A stretch of DNA of 40,490 bases from Stenotrophomonas maltophilia (GCA_002387845.1 DGLB01000080.1:1-40490), one strand, 5' to 3'; positions 32,153-40,415 are shown, counted from the first letter of the stretch. Program-made: numbers and translations. Notes: generated by a model not told the origin, from the letters alone.

Positions 32153-33445
32153 TCACCCTGCCGCGACCACCGCAAACGCCTCACGCGCGGCGGCAATCGT
32201 CGCATCAATCACTGCATCATCGTGCGCGCTGGACAGGAACCCGGCCTCATACGCTGACGGTGCCAGGAACACCCCGCGTTCCAGCATCGCGTGGAAGAAC
32301 CGGTTGAACGCGGCGGTGTCACACGCGGTCGCCTGCGCATAGGTTTCCACCTTCTCATCGGTGAAGAACAACCCGAACATGGCACCGACCTGGTTGGTGG
32401 TCACCGCCACGCCGGCTTCAGCGGCAGCAGCTTCCAGTCCTGCGCACAAGCGCGCGGTGGCCGCGCTCAGACGCTCATGGAAGCCCGGCTCCTGCACCAG
32501 TTCCAGCATCGCCAAGCCGGCGGCCATCGCCACCGGATTGCCGCTGAGCGTGCCGGCCTGGTAGATCGGGCCCGCCGGGGCAATCTGCGACAGCAGGCCG
32601 CGGCGGCCACCATAGGCCCCCACTGGCATGCCGCCGCCGATGATCTTGCCGAAGGTGGTCAGGTCCGGGGTGATGCCGTAGTGCGCCTGCGCACCGCCGA
32701 GGGCGACGCGGAAACCGGTCATCACTTCGTCGAAGATCAGCAGCGCGCCGTACTGGGTGCACAGTGCGCGCAGGTGTTGCAGGTAGCCGTCGCGCGGCGG
32801 AATGCAGTTGGCATTGCCCACCACCGGTTCGATGATCAGGCCGGCAATGTGCTCGCCCTGTTCGGCGAACAGCGCGGTGGCGGCCTCGAAGTCGTTGTAG
32901 GGCAGGGTAAGGGTGAGTTCGCTCAGCCCGGCCGGCACGCCCGGCGAGGTCGGCACGCCGAGGGTCAGCATGCCGCTGCCGGCCTTGACCAGGAACGAAT
33001 CGCCGTGGCCGTGGTAGCAGCCCTCGAACTTGACGATGCGGCTGCGGCCGGTTGCGCCGCGTGCAAGGCGGATGGCCGACAGCGTGGCTTCGGTGCCGGA
33101 GTTGACCATGCGCACCATTTCGCACGACGGCACCAGCCGGGTGATGGCTTCGGCCATGGTCACCTCGGCCGCGCACGGCGCGCCGAACGACAGCCCGTTG
33201 TTGATCGCATGCTTCACCGCCTGGCGCACCGCCGGGTGGTTGTGGCCGACGATCATCGGGCCCCAGGAGCCGACGTAGTCGATGTACGCGTTGCCGTCCA
33301 CGTCATGCAGGTACGCGCCGTCGGCGCGCTCGACGAAGAACGGTTCGCCGCCGACCGACTTGAACGCGCGCACCGGCGAGTTGACGCCACCGGGCAGCAG
33401 CGCCTGGGCGCGGGTGAACAGGGCGTGGGAGTTGTCGTGGTTCAT
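32153..33445 (-). CDS. hemL: Glutamate-1-semialdehyde 2,1-aminomutase
   Basis: 430 residues, the usual HemL length. It isomerises glutamate-1-semialdehyde to 5-aminolevulinate, the heme precursor, using PLP. Motifs: the N terminus ALLPGGVNSPVRAFKSVGGEP, NSGTEATLSAIRLARG, KFEGCYHGHGDSFLVKAGSG, the aspartate IFDEVMTGFRVALGG, and the PLP lysine in TFGKIIGGGMPVGAYGGRR. Its ATG overlaps the thiE stop by 4 bp (ATGA), so both are translated from one message. Confidence 0.96.
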   Translation of the reverse strand: MNHDNSHALFTRAQALLPGGVNSPVRAFKSVGGEPFFVERADGAYLHDVDGNAYIDYVGSWGPMIVGHNHPAVRQAVKHAINNGLSFGAPCAAEVTMAEAITRLVPSCEMVRMVNSGTEATLSAIRLARGATGRSRIVKFEGCYHGHGDSFLVKAGSGMLTLGVPTSPGVPAGLSELTLTLPYNDFEAATALFAEQGEHIAGLIIEPVVGNANCIPPRDGYLQHLRALCTQYGALLIFDEVMTGFRVALGGAQAHYGITPDLTTFGKIIGGGMPVGAYGGRRGLLSQIAPAGPIYQAGTLSGNPVAMAAGLAMLELVQEPGFHERLSAATARLCAGLEAAAAEAGVAVTTNQVGAMFGLFFTDEKVETYAQATACDTAAFNRFFHAMLERGVFLAPSAYEAGFLSSAHDDAVIDATIAAAREAFAVVAAG

Positions 33446-34089
33446 GCGGTGGGGTCCTGGAAACGGGCAAGGCAGGCGCGCAGGGCGGCGACCGGGTCGG
33501 GGGCGGCGAAGATGCCGCTGACCACGGCGACCAGGTCGGCCCCGGCGGCGATGATCGGGCCCACATTGTCCGGGGTCAGGCCGCCAATCGCCACCAGCGG
33601 CACGCCCAATGCGGCGCTTTGCCGCAGCAGGTCCACGCTGGCGCGGCTGTTGGTGACCTTGGTGGTGGTGGGGAAGAAGGCCCCGAAGGCCACATAGCTG
33701 GCCCCGGCGGCGGCTCCGCTGCGGGCGCGCTCGACGCTGTCGTAGCAGGAGGTGCCGATGATGGCCTGCGGGCCGAGCAGGGCACGGGCAGCCGTGATGT
33801 CACCGTCGTCCGCGCCCAGATGCACGCCGGCCGCGCCCACGGCCTGGGCCAGGGCGACGTCGTCGTTGATGATCAGCGGCACGCCGTGGGCGGCGCACAA
33901 CGGCTGCAGGGCGGCGGCCTGGGCCTGACGCAGGGCCACGCCGGCGGTCTTGTTGCGGTACTGCAGCCAGGTCGCGCCGTTGGCCAGCAGCGGTTCCACC
34001 CGCGCCAGCAGGCGCGCGGTGTCGGCGTCGTCGGGGGTGATCAGATAGACGCCACGCGGGGGCGTGGTCGAGGCAACAGGGGTGTTCAT
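33442..34089 (-). CDS. thiE: Thiamine-phosphate synthase
   Basis: 215 residues from the ATG at 34089; a TTG one codon earlier is possible. It joins HMP-pyrophosphate and thiazole phosphate to thiamine phosphate. The TIM-barrel motifs are in order: GVYLITPDD, WLQYRNK, LIINDDVALAQAVGAAGVHLGADD, IIGTSCYD, YVAFGAFFPTTTK and VAIGGLTPDNV. It is upstream of and overlaps hemL, and is divergent from the rubredoxin gene. Confidence 0.94.
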   Translation of the reverse strand: MNTPVASTTPPRGVYLITPDDADTARLLARVEPLLANGATWLQYRNKTAGVALRQAQAAALQPLCAAHGVPLIINDDVALAQAVGAAGVHLGADDGDITAARALLGPQAIIGTSCYDSVERARSGAAAGASYVAFGAFFPTTTKVTNSRASVDLLRQSAALGVPLVAIGGLTPDNVGPIIAAGADLVAVVSGIFAAPDPVAALRACLARFQDPTA

Positions 34090-34161
34090 CAATGGCTACC
34101 AGCAGCGCGACGGGAGTGGGACAATGCCGGTCAACCGTACTGCCCAGCCCCTGATTATCCA

Positions 34162-34353
34162 ATGAGCGACACTGCTGCCACCACCTTCCGCACCTGGATG
34201 TGCGTTGTCTGCGGTTTCATCTACCGGGAGGTCGATGGCCTGCCGGAAGAGGGCATTGCGCCCGGGACGGCCTGGGAGGATGTGCCGGATACCTGGACCT
34301 GCCCGGATTGCGGCGTGACCAAGGATGATTTCGAGATGGTGGAGATCGACTGA
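34162..34353 (+). CDS. Rubredoxin
   Basis: 63 residues from the ATG at 34162. Two iron-binding pairs are visible, CVVCG and CPDCG, with the rubredoxin middle EEGIAPGTAWEDVPDTW. It is a one-iron electron carrier in the cytoplasm; typical partners are oxygenases or oxygen-detoxifying enzymes, none of which is encoded here. The divergent gap to thiE is 72 bp. A GTAG palindrome follows the stop. Confidence 0.95.
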   Translation: MSDTAATTFRTWMCVVCGFIYREVDGLPEEGIAPGTAWEDVPDTWTCPDCGVTKDDFEMVEID

Positions 34354-34355
34354 CC

Positions 34356-34380
34356 GTAGAGCCGGGCTTGCCCGGCTGCG
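34356..34380. repeat. GTAG palindrome between rubredoxin and the SirB1-like gene
   Basis: GTAG (34356-34359) then an AGCCGGGC/GCCCGGCT palindrome around TT, in a 28-bp convergent gap, two bases after the rubredoxin stop. It probably serves as the transcript end for both sides. Confidence 0.75.
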
Positions 34381-34381
34381 T

Positions 34382-35227
34382 TTAATGCAACCGCGGCGCG
34401 CCAGCGCCTAACTCGATCAACTTTTCACGTACCCACTGCGCGTCGCTGGCCTGTGCATTGCGCTTGAGGTACAGCCCCAGGTCATGCCGAGCACCGGCCA
34501 GATGGTCCAGCTGCAGGTACGCCAAGCCCCGGTCGCGCAGTGCGTCTTCCTGTTCAGGCGCCAGCTTCAGCAGCCGATCGGCACTGCGCGCGGCGCGGTC
34601 CCATTCGCCGCGCTCGGCATACACGCCGTGCAGGTTGCGCAGCATGCGCATCAGGATCGCCCGCGCCGGCGCGGCGTCCAGAATCTGCGCCAGCACCTGG
34701 TCGTCAGGCACTTCGCCGCCCAGGTGCGAACGCGCGCGTTCGCGCAGTTCGTCCACGTCCAGCGGGCGGCCACCATTGAACGGGTCCATCACCAGCATGC
34801 CGTCGTCCACCGGCAGCCGCACCAGGAAGTGACCGGGAAATGACACGCCGTCCAGCGGAATGCCCAGCCGGCGCGCGACTTCCATCTGCACCAGGGCCAG
34901 TGAGATCGGGTTGCCCAGGCGACGGTCCAGCACCTGGTTGAGGTAGCTGTTGCGGGGGTCGTAATACTCGCCATGGTCGCCGCCGTACCCCAGTTCATCG
35001 AACAGGTGGCGGTTCACCGCGGCGATCTTCAGCGGGAAGCGGTCCAGCGTGTCCACCTCGGTACGCAGGTGGTCGGCGTGGCTCTGCACCAGGGCGTCAT
35101 ACGCGGCCGGGTCCAGATCGGGGTATTCGTCGCGCGCGATCAGCAGCGCGGTGGGCAACAGCGGCAGCGCCTCGTCGTCCAGCTCGGCCAGGCTGTCCCA
35201 CGCCGGCAATGTGATCTTCCCCTGCAT
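34382..35227 (-). CDS. SirB1-family transglutaminase-like/TPR protein
   Basis: 281 residues from the ATG at 35227. The N-terminal part is a transglutaminase-like SirB1 domain: FDELGYGGDHGEYYDPRNSYLNQVLDRRLGNPISLALVQMEVARRLGI, then VSFPGHFLVRLP. The C-terminal ~80 residues form TPR-like helices (VYAERGEWDRAARSADRLLKLAPEQEDALRDRGLAYLQLDHLAGA). The canonical catalytic Cys appears to be replaced (SLALVQMEV where peptidase-like members have a Cys), so it is probably not an enzyme. The function of the family is unclear; cytoplasmic. A strong terminator separates it from the DUF192 gene. Confidence 0.85.
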   Translation of the reverse strand: MQGKITLPAWDSLAELDDEALPLLPTALLIARDEYPDLDPAAYDALVQSHADHLRTEVDTLDRFPLKIAAVNRHLFDELGYGGDHGEYYDPRNSYLNQVLDRRLGNPISLALVQMEVARRLGIPLDGVSFPGHFLVRLPVDDGMLVMDPFNGGRPLDVDELRERARSHLGGEVPDDQVLAQILDAAPARAILMRMLRNLHGVYAERGEWDRAARSADRLLKLAPEQEDALRDRGLAYLQLDHLAGARHDLGLYLKRNAQASDAQWVREKLIELGAGAPRLH

Positions 35228-35275
35228 GGCCACAGACTGGCGACAAACGCGCCGCGATTCAAGCGGCGCGCTGTG

Positions 35276-35308
35276 AAAAGACCGCGCCGGGGCGGGCCCG
35301 GCGCGGTC
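35276..35308 (-). terminator. Rho-independent terminator after the DUF192 gene
   Basis: Perfect 12-bp stem (35280-35291 with 35297-35308), 5-base loop, followed on the minus strand by TTTT (complement of AAAA, 35276-35279). It closes the zapA-to-DUF192 gene run. Confidence 0.8.
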
Positions 35309-35312
35309 GCGT

Positions 35313-35774
35313 TCAGTTGGCCTCGATGCCGGGGCCGAAGGTGAGCTGCGCGCCGTCCTGCAGCCCCAGTTTCTGCGCCTGGCCGGCGTTGAGTTCCAGC
35401 ACGTACTTGGCCGGGCCGCTGCTGGGGTAGGGCGGGCAGCGGTCGCCGGCCGAGCACGGCGGCACGTCGCGCTGCTGGCTGACCAGCTTGCGCTGCGCGT
35501 CGAAGTACAGGATGTCCAGCGCGATGCGGGTGTTCTTCATCCAGTACGCCTGCAGTTCCTGGCGGTCGTGGATGAACAGCATGCCGTGGTCCTCGGCCAT
35601 CTGGTCGCGGAACATCAGCCCGCGCGCGCGGCTGGCATCATCGGTGGCCAGCTCCACCTGGTAACGGGTACCGGCCAGCTCCACCCAATGACGGGTGCCA
35701 CCGCTGGCGCAGGCGCTCAGCGAGACCAGCAGCAACAACGGCAACAACAGACGCAGCAACGACGAAGAGCGCAT
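35313..35774 (-). CDS. DUF192 lipoprotein
   Basis: 153 residues. The lipoprotein signal is LLPLLLLVSLSAC with acylated Cys22. The rest is a DUF192 domain: RYQVELATDDASRARGLMFRD, DHGMLFIHD, YWMKNTRIALDILYFDAQRKLV, and a C-terminal YVLELNAGQAQKLGL. A Cys pair (PPCSAGDRCPPYP) sits in a loop. Function of the family is unknown; it is envelope-anchored, facing the periplasm. It starts 22 bp after rpiA ends and is last in its transcript before the terminator. Confidence 0.9.
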   Translation of the reverse strand: MRSSSLLRLLLPLLLLVSLSACASGGTRHWVELAGTRYQVELATDDASRARGLMFRDQMAEDHGMLFIHDRQELQAYWMKNTRIALDILYFDAQRKLVSQQRDVPPCSAGDRCPPYPSSGPAKYVLELNAGQAQKLGLQDGAQLTFGPGIEAN

Positions 35775-35796
35775 ACCGGGTGTCCTCGGGGGAAAG

Positions 35797-36444
35797 TTAC
35801 AGAACCTGCGGCGGCTCGCCGCCGACGATCACCACATCCGCCGGGCGGCGCGCGAACAGGCCCACGCAGACCACGCCGGGCAGCTGGTTGAGATCGCGCT
35901 CCAGCTTCACCGGGTCGGTGATCTGCAGGTGGTGGATATCCAGGATCTGGTTGCCGTTGTCGGTCACCACGCCTTCGCGCCAGGCGGGCTGGCCGCCGGT
36001 CATGTCCAAGATCTGGCGGGCGACCAGGCTGCGGGCCATCGGAATCACTTCCACCGGCAGCGGGAACTTGCCCAGCACCTGCACCTGCTTGCTGGGGTCG
36101 ACGATGCAGACGAACTGCTCGCTGGCTTCGGCAATGATTTTTTCACGGGTCAGCGCGGCACCGCCGCCCTTGATCAGGCACTTGTTGCCATCGCACTCGT
36201 CAGCGCCGTCCACATACAGCGACAGCGTGCCGGTGTGGTTGAGTTCCATCACCTCGATGCCGTGTTCCTTCAGCCGCGCGGTGCTCTGCTCGGAGCTGGA
36301 CACCGCGCCCTTGATGCGGTGCTTGATGCGGGCCAGGCCGTCGATGAAATAGGCCACGGTGGAACCGGTGCCGACCCCGACGATCATGCCGTCTTGGACG
36401 TATTCCAGGGCTTTTTCGGCGGCCAGGCGCTTGGCTTCGGACAT
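35797..36444 (-). CDS. rpiA: Ribose-5-phosphate isomerase A
   Basis: 215 residues, standard RpiA length. It interconverts ribose-5-phosphate and ribulose-5-phosphate in the pentose-phosphate pathway. Motifs: GMIVGVGTGSTVAYFIDGL (phosphate loop), DGADECDGNKCLIKGGGAALTREKIIA (active-site acids and Lys), and PVEVIPMARSLVARQI. It follows the EVE-domain gene by 34 bp on the minus strand. Confidence 0.96.
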   Translation of the reverse strand: MSEAKRLAAEKALEYVQDGMIVGVGTGSTVAYFIDGLARIKHRIKGAVSSSEQSTARLKEHGIEVMELNHTGTLSLYVDGADECDGNKCLIKGGGAALTREKIIAEASEQFVCIVDPSKQVQVLGKFPLPVEVIPMARSLVARQILDMTGGQPAWREGVVTDNGNQILDIHHLQITDPVKLERDLNQLPGVVCVGLFARRPADVVIVGGEPPQVL

Positions 36445-36478
36445 GGGGCAGTACTCGTGAAAGGCAGAAGGAAAGGGG

Positions 36479-36955
36479 TCAGTGCTTTTCCAGCGACAGC
36501 AGCAGCTTCCACTGCGCGGCGGTCACCGGCAGGATCGACAGTCGGTTGCCACGCGCGATCAAGGGGAAACCCTCGCCCAGCGCGTCGGCATGCAGCTTGA
36601 TCTCGTCCAGCGAAATGGTGTCGCGCAGCTTGCGCTCGAAGGCCACGTCCACCAGCAGCCAGCGCGGTTCTTCGCGGGTGGCCTTGGGGTCGTAGTAGTC
36701 CGATTTCGGGTCGAACTGGGTTTCGTCCGGGTAGGCCTCGGTGGCCACGGTGGCGGTGCCGACGATGCCCGGCACTTTGGTATTGGAGTGATAGAACAGC
36801 ACGCCGTCACCGACCTTCATGCCGTCGCGCATGAAATTGCGCGCCTGGTAGTTGCGCACGCCGTTCCAGGGCTCCTGGCCCACGCGCTGCAGGTCGTCGA
36901 TGGAAAAGGCGTCCGGTTCGGACTTCATCAGCCAGTAGCGCTTGCGTGCGGTCAT
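36479..36955 (-). CDS. EVE-domain protein
   Basis: 158 residues, all EVE domain (PUA-like fold). The family opening YWLMKSEPDAFSIDDL, then WNGVRNYQARNFMRDGMKVGDGVLFYHSNTKVPGIVG and PRWLLVDVAFERKL are present. EVE proteins bind modified bases in nucleic acids; the bacterial stand-alone form has no fixed role. It sits 9 bp after the cyclo-ligase gene, so it is translated from the same message. Confidence 0.92.
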   Translation of the reverse strand: MTARKRYWLMKSEPDAFSIDDLQRVGQEPWNGVRNYQARNFMRDGMKVGDGVLFYHSNTKVPGIVGTATVATEAYPDETQFDPKSDYYDPKATREEPRWLLVDVAFERKLRDTISLDEIKLHADALGEGFPLIARGNRLSILPVTAAQWKLLLSLEKH

Positions 36956-36964
36956 GCGTGGGGT

Positions 36965-37540
36965 CTATCGGGAAATGAACGTAGTGGTCTCGGTACAGAT
37001 CGCGTCCACGCCGACGTCCCAGGGCTGCACGGGCAGGTCCTCGACCTGCTGGGCAGCGAAGCCGACGCCCACCAGCCACGGTGGAGCCGGGCGGGCCTGG
37101 CGGAATGCGAAGCTGCGATCATACCAGCCGCCCCCCATGCCCAGCCGCCGGCCCTGCGCGTCGAAGCCGACCAGCGGAGCCACCACCAGCGACATCTGCT
37201 CGGCGGCGAGGGTGTCGTCGGCGCCCACGTCCGGTTCCGGAATGCCGTAGCGGTTGGCGGTGAGTGGCTGGCCGGGACGCCACGGCGCGAAGCGCAGCAC
37301 GTCACCGGTGAGGACCGGCAGGCAGTAGGTGAGGGTGTCGGGCAGGCGCATCTGCCAGCGATGCAGCGCGATTTCGCCATCCAGCGCCCAGTACCCGGCC
37401 ACCGGGCCGTGCTGCGGGGCGAATGGCAGGGCGAACAGGGCATCGGCCAGCTGTTCGGCCGCTTCAATGCGCTGTGCGGCGGGAATGTCGCGGCGGCGTT
37501 GGCGCAACTGCTGGCGCAGTGCGGAGCGCGGGTCGGTCAT
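36965..37540 (-). CDS. fau: 5-formyltetrahydrofolate cyclo-ligase
   Basis: 191 residues. It converts 5-formyl-THF with ATP to 5,10-methenyl-THF. Visible: LRQQLRQRRRDIPAAQR at the N terminus, the substrate region VAGYWALDGEIAL, and the ATP-site stretch LVVAPLVGFDAQGRRLGMGGGWYDRSF. It lies directly downstream of the 6S RNA, the same arrangement as E. coli ssrS-ygfA, where the RNA and the enzyme share a transcript. Confidence 0.94.
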   Translation of the reverse strand: MTDPRSALRQQLRQRRRDIPAAQRIEAAEQLADALFALPFAPQHGPVAGYWALDGEIALHRWQMRLPDTLTYCLPVLTGDVLRFAPWRPGQPLTANRYGIPEPDVGADDTLAAEQMSLVVAPLVGFDAQGRRLGMGGGWYDRSFAFRQARPAPPWLVGVGFAAQQVEDLPVQPWDVGVDAICTETTTFISR

Positions 37541-37574
37541 GCCAGGGTCCGGGCAGCGGTACAGGTCGGCGGAT

Positions 37575-37611
37575 AAAACAAGAGCGACGTTCCGGTGGAA
37601 CGTCGCTCTTG
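37575..37611 (-). terminator. Terminator-like hairpin between 6S RNA and fau
   Basis: Perfect 15-bp stem (37579-37593 with 37597-37611), 3-base loop, followed on the minus strand by TTTT. It lies just 3' of the 6S RNA, so read-through would be needed to reach fau. Confidence 0.8.
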
Positions 37612-37619
37612 CAGGAATA

Positions 37620-37806
37620 CTGCATTCTCCGCGGTGACGATGCGTGCGAAACGACCTTGAACCCGGGGTTCAAGTGGGTACGCTGGGACTCCATCGGGCT
37701 TCCCGCTACAAGGCGGACCTGCACTCCCGGCGTCGTCGCGCACCCGTGGTCGTAATTAAGGGACAAGGCGAATGTTTGCACACGCCGTCGTTCACAGCAG
37801 AGAACG
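37620..37806 (-). ncRNA. ssrS: 6S RNA
   Basis: The position between zapA and the cyclo-ligase gene is the classical ssrS location. On the minus strand, 5' TTCTCTGC and 3' GCGGAGAA form the closing stem. A hairpin CTTGAACC/GGGTTCAAG matches the conserved E. coli 6S segment CTTGAACCAAGGGTTCAAG almost exactly. The 3' part with GCATCG then CGGAGA is also in the E. coli order. Size is about 187 nt. 6S RNA mimics an open promoter and holds the sigma-70 holoenzyme in stationary phase. Ends are approximate. Confidence 0.88.
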
Positions 37807-37813
37807 CGCTGCC

Positions 37814-37819
37814 ATTATA
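37814..37819 (-). promoter_or_regulatory. TATAAT -10 box of 6S RNA
   Basis: A perfect TATAAT on the minus strand, seven bases before the inferred 6S 5' end and the best -10 consensus noticed in the window. The -35 region is not consensus. Confidence 0.65.
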
Positions 37820-37872
37820 GCCAACCCCACCGATTCGGGTACCCCCGTTCGTCGGTCGGATTGCAGGCCAAT

Positions 37873-38169
37873 TCAGGCACCGTCGAATGCGCGGTCCAAG
37901 CGCCGGTTCAGGTCGGAAAGCGTCTGCTGCAGCGCAGTGGCCTGCTGCGCATGTTCATCGCGCAGCTGCTGCAGTTCATGGGCCAGGTTCAGCGCGGCCA
38001 GCACGGCAATGCGATCCACGGCGGCCATGCGGTTGCTGCCGCGGATCTCGCGCATCTTGGCGTCCAGCAGGCGGGCGGCGGCGGTAAGGCTTTCACGCTC
38101 GTCCGCGCCGACGCCGACGGTGTACTCACGATCCAGAATACGGACACTGACCGGTTCGGACTGGCTCAT
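37873..38169 (-). CDS. zapA: Cell-division protein ZapA
   Basis: 98 residues. An N-terminal beta head (VSVRILDREYTVGVGADERESLTAAARLLDAKMREIR) is followed by a long coiled coil (MAAVDRIAVLAALNLAHELQQLRDEHAQQATALQQTL). It binds FtsZ and bundles protofilaments at the division ring. Its ATG overlaps the stop of the upstream coiled-coil gene by 4 bp. Confidence 0.93.
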   Translation of the reverse strand: MSQSEPVSVRILDREYTVGVGADERESLTAAARLLDAKMREIRGSNRMAAVDRIAVLAALNLAHELQQLRDEHAQQATALQQTLSDLNRRLDRAFDGA

Positions 38170-38387
38170 GTGTGCTGCTCCAACGATTTGAGCCGGGTGA
38201 TCATCGCTTCCACCCGGGAGCGGGCCTGCTCGTTCTTGGCCAGCAGCTGCGAGCGCTCGTTGACCAGCTGCTCCTGCTGGTGGCGGAGGCTGCGGTTCTC
38301 CTCGGCCAGGCGCTGGTTGCGCTCCAGCAATGCCTCCACCCGGGTGGCAAAGGCCTGGAGCTGGGTGATGGCATCTGAGGGTTCCAT
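38166..38387 (-). CDS. ZapB-like coiled-coil protein (TIGR02449 type)
   Basis: 73 residues from the ATG at 38387; a GTG at 38396 would add three. It is almost one continuous coiled coil (LQAFATRVEALLERNQRLAEENRSLRHQQEQL...ARSRVEAMITRLKSLE). Short coiled-coil genes overlapping zapA are regular in gammaproteobacteria and are thought to be ZapB-like division partners; that role is inferred. It overlaps zapA by ATGA, so translation is coupled. The divergent gap to ygfB is about 90 bp. Confidence 0.85.
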   Translation of the reverse strand: MEPSDAITQLQAFATRVEALLERNQRLAEENRSLRHQQEQLVNERSQLLAKNEQARSRVEAMITRLKSLEQHT

Positions 38388-38479
38388 GTTCCGCACGATA
38401 GCGCAGGCAGCGCCCCGGCCGCTACCTGTCCATTGCTACACTGCGAAGCTGCCAACCCTTATGTGTGACCGAGCCCGAA

Positions 38480-39028
38480 ATGACCGAACTTCCGACTGTC
38501 CAAGACGTAACCCAGGCAAGCCAGGCCCTGGGCCTGGGGGCCAGCGCGGCCGAGCTGCACGGCGGCCTGTGCGGCTGGCTGTCGGCCGGTGGCGCGGCTG
38601 TGCGCGAGTGGCCGGCCAAGGTGCTGGCCGACGACAGCCTGCCGGCGGTGCAGGAAGGGGACACCCTGGATGACCTGCTGACCGCGACCGTGGCCCAGCT
38701 GGAAGACCGCGACTTCGCCTTCGAGCTGCTGCTGACCGACGACGCCGATACCACCGCGCAGGCCGACGCGCTGTTTGCCTGGGCCCGCGCCTTCCTGGGC
38801 GGTTTCGGGCTGGGTTCGGGCGGCAACCGCCCGGTGCTGTCCGAAGAGGGCGAAGAAGCACTGACCGACCTGGCCAAGCTGGCGCAGGCATCGATGGAAG
38901 AGCTCGAAAGCGGTAACGATGACGATGAAGATGCGCTGGCCGAGATCGAGGAGTTCGTGCGCGTGGCGGTGCTGCTGCTGCACGGTGACTGCGTGATGGG
39001 CGCGCGCCATCGCCAGCGTCTGAACTGA
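38480..39028 (+). CDS. ygfB: YgfB/YecA-family (UPF0149) protein
   Basis: 182 residues from the ATG at 38480; a GTG at 38465 is an alternative. It matches UPF0149: the opening ASQALGLGASAAELHGGLCGWLSAGG, the middle LFAWARAFLGGFGLG, then EALTDLAKLAQ and a closing EEFVRVAVLLLHGDC. It is acidic (ESGNDDDEDALAEIEE). In Pseudomonas YgfB is linked to repression of an ampD homologue and beta-lactam tolerance; relevance here is inference. It is placed 1 bp before pepP, the conserved ygfB-pepP order. Confidence 0.9.
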   Translation: MTELPTVQDVTQASQALGLGASAAELHGGLCGWLSAGGAAVREWPAKVLADDSLPAVQEGDTLDDLLTATVAQLEDRDFAFELLLTDDADTTAQADALFAWARAFLGGFGLGSGGNRPVLSEEGEEALTDLAKLAQASMEELESGNDDDEDALAEIEEFVRVAVLLLHGDCVMGARHRQRLN

Positions 39029-39029
39029 G

Positions 39030-40364
39030 ATGGATATCCAGCAGCTGACCGGAATCAGCGCAAGCGAATACAGGCACCGCCGCCAGCAGCTGATGGAGAT
39101 GGCCGGTGACGACGCCATTCTGGTGCTGCCCGCCGCGTCCGAGCGGGTGCGCAGCCTGGACACGCATTACCCGTTCCGGCAGGACTCGGACTTCTGGTAC
39201 CTGAGCGGCTTCCCGGAGCCGGACGCGGTGCTGGTGCTGATTCCCGGCCGCCGGCACGGCGAGGTGATCCTGTTCTGCCGCGAGCGCGACGCGGATCGCG
39301 AAGCCTGGGATGGCGCGCGCGCCGGGCAGGAAGGCGCGGTGGCCGACTTCGGCATGGACGATGCCTATCCGATCGACGACCTCGACGACATCCTGCCGGG
39401 GCTGCTGGAAGGTCGTTCCCGCGTTTACTACCACTTCGGCCGCGATGCGGACTTCGACCTGAAGCTGATCGGCTGGGTCAACCGCGTGCGCTCGCAGGTG
39501 CGGCACGGCGCGCAGCCGCCGCATGAGTTCCTGGAACTGGGCCACCTGCTGCACGAGCAGCGTCTGTTCAAGTCGCCGGCGGAAGTGGCGCTGATGCAGC
39601 GTGCGGCACAGATCACCGTGCAGGCACATCGCACGGCGATGCGGGTGGCGCGCCCGGGCATGTTCGAGTACGAACTGCAGGCCGACCTGGAGCGCGATTT
39701 CCGCGCCAACGATGCCTGGCCGGCCTACGGCAGCATCGTGGGGGCGGGGGCAAACGCGTGCATCCTGCATTACCGGGGCAACAATGCGCGCAGCCACGAC
39801 GGCGACCTGGTGTTGATCGATGCGGGCGCGGAATTCCGCGGTTATGCCAGTGACATCACCCGTACCTTCCCGGTCAACGGCCGTTTCAGCGCCGAGCAGC
39901 GCGCGCTGCATGATCTGGTCGGCGCAGCGCAGGCGTCAGCATTGGCGCAGGCGCGCCCAGGCGTGCCGTACGAGGCAGGCCATCTTGCCGCGGTGCAGAC
40001 CCTCACCGAGGGCCTGCTGCAGCTGGGTCTGTTGAAGGGCACCCTGGAAGAGAACATCACGCAGGGTCATTACCAGCGCTTCTACCGGCACAAGACCGGC
40101 CACTGGCTGGGCCTGGATGTGCACGACGTGGGCGATTACCGCCTGGCCGGCGACTCGCGCCTGCTGGAACCGGGCATGGTGTTCACCATCGAGCCGGGGC
40201 TGTATGTGAGTGCGGACGACCAGAGCGTGGATCCGCGCTGGCGCGGCATTGGCATCCGTACCGAGGACGATGTGCTGATCACCGACGACGGACACCGCGT
40301 GCTGACCGAGGGCCTGGCGCGCAGTGCCGATGAGATCGAAGCGGAGATGGCTTCTTCGCGCTGA
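39030..40364 (+). CDS. pepP: Xaa-Pro aminopeptidase P
   Basis: 444 residues, usual PepP length. It removes an N-terminal residue that precedes proline. The N-terminal creatinase-like domain (YPFRQDSDFWYLSGFPEPDAVLVL) is followed by the pita-bread metallopeptidase domain. All five metal ligands are visible: Asp264 (LIDAG), Asp275 (SDITRTFP), His358 (TGHWLG), Glu388 (TIEPGLY) and Glu412 (IRTEDD). It is co-transcribed with ygfB. Confidence 0.96.
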   Translation: MDIQQLTGISASEYRHRRQQLMEMAGDDAILVLPAASERVRSLDTHYPFRQDSDFWYLSGFPEPDAVLVLIPGRRHGEVILFCRERDADREAWDGARAGQEGAVADFGMDDAYPIDDLDDILPGLLEGRSRVYYHFGRDADFDLKLIGWVNRVRSQVRHGAQPPHEFLELGHLLHEQRLFKSPAEVALMQRAAQITVQAHRTAMRVARPGMFEYELQADLERDFRANDAWPAYGSIVGAGANACILHYRGNNARSHDGDLVLIDAGAEFRGYASDITRTFPVNGRFSAEQRALHDLVGAAQASALAQARPGVPYEAGHLAAVQTLTEGLLQLGLLKGTLEENITQGHYQRFYRHKTGHWLGLDVHDVGDYRLAGDSRLLEPGMVFTIEPGLYVSADDQSVDPRWRGIGIRTEDDVLITDDGHRVLTEGLARSADEIEAEMASSR

Positions 40365-40394
40365 TCGCCTGATTGCGCGATTGCACGATTTACG

Positions 40395-40415
40395 GGCCGC
40401 CGGGCTTTGCCCGGC
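40395..40415. repeat. REP-like palindrome without a GTAG head
   Basis: GCCGGGC and GCCCGGC around TT(T), the same core as the other palindromes, but preceded by ACGG rather than GTAG. The remaining bases to 40490 show no gene. Confidence 0.5.

Noticed and set aside
32291..33697. 468-codon + strand frame across hemL and thiE
   Set aside because: Antisense shadow of two firmly identified enzymes.
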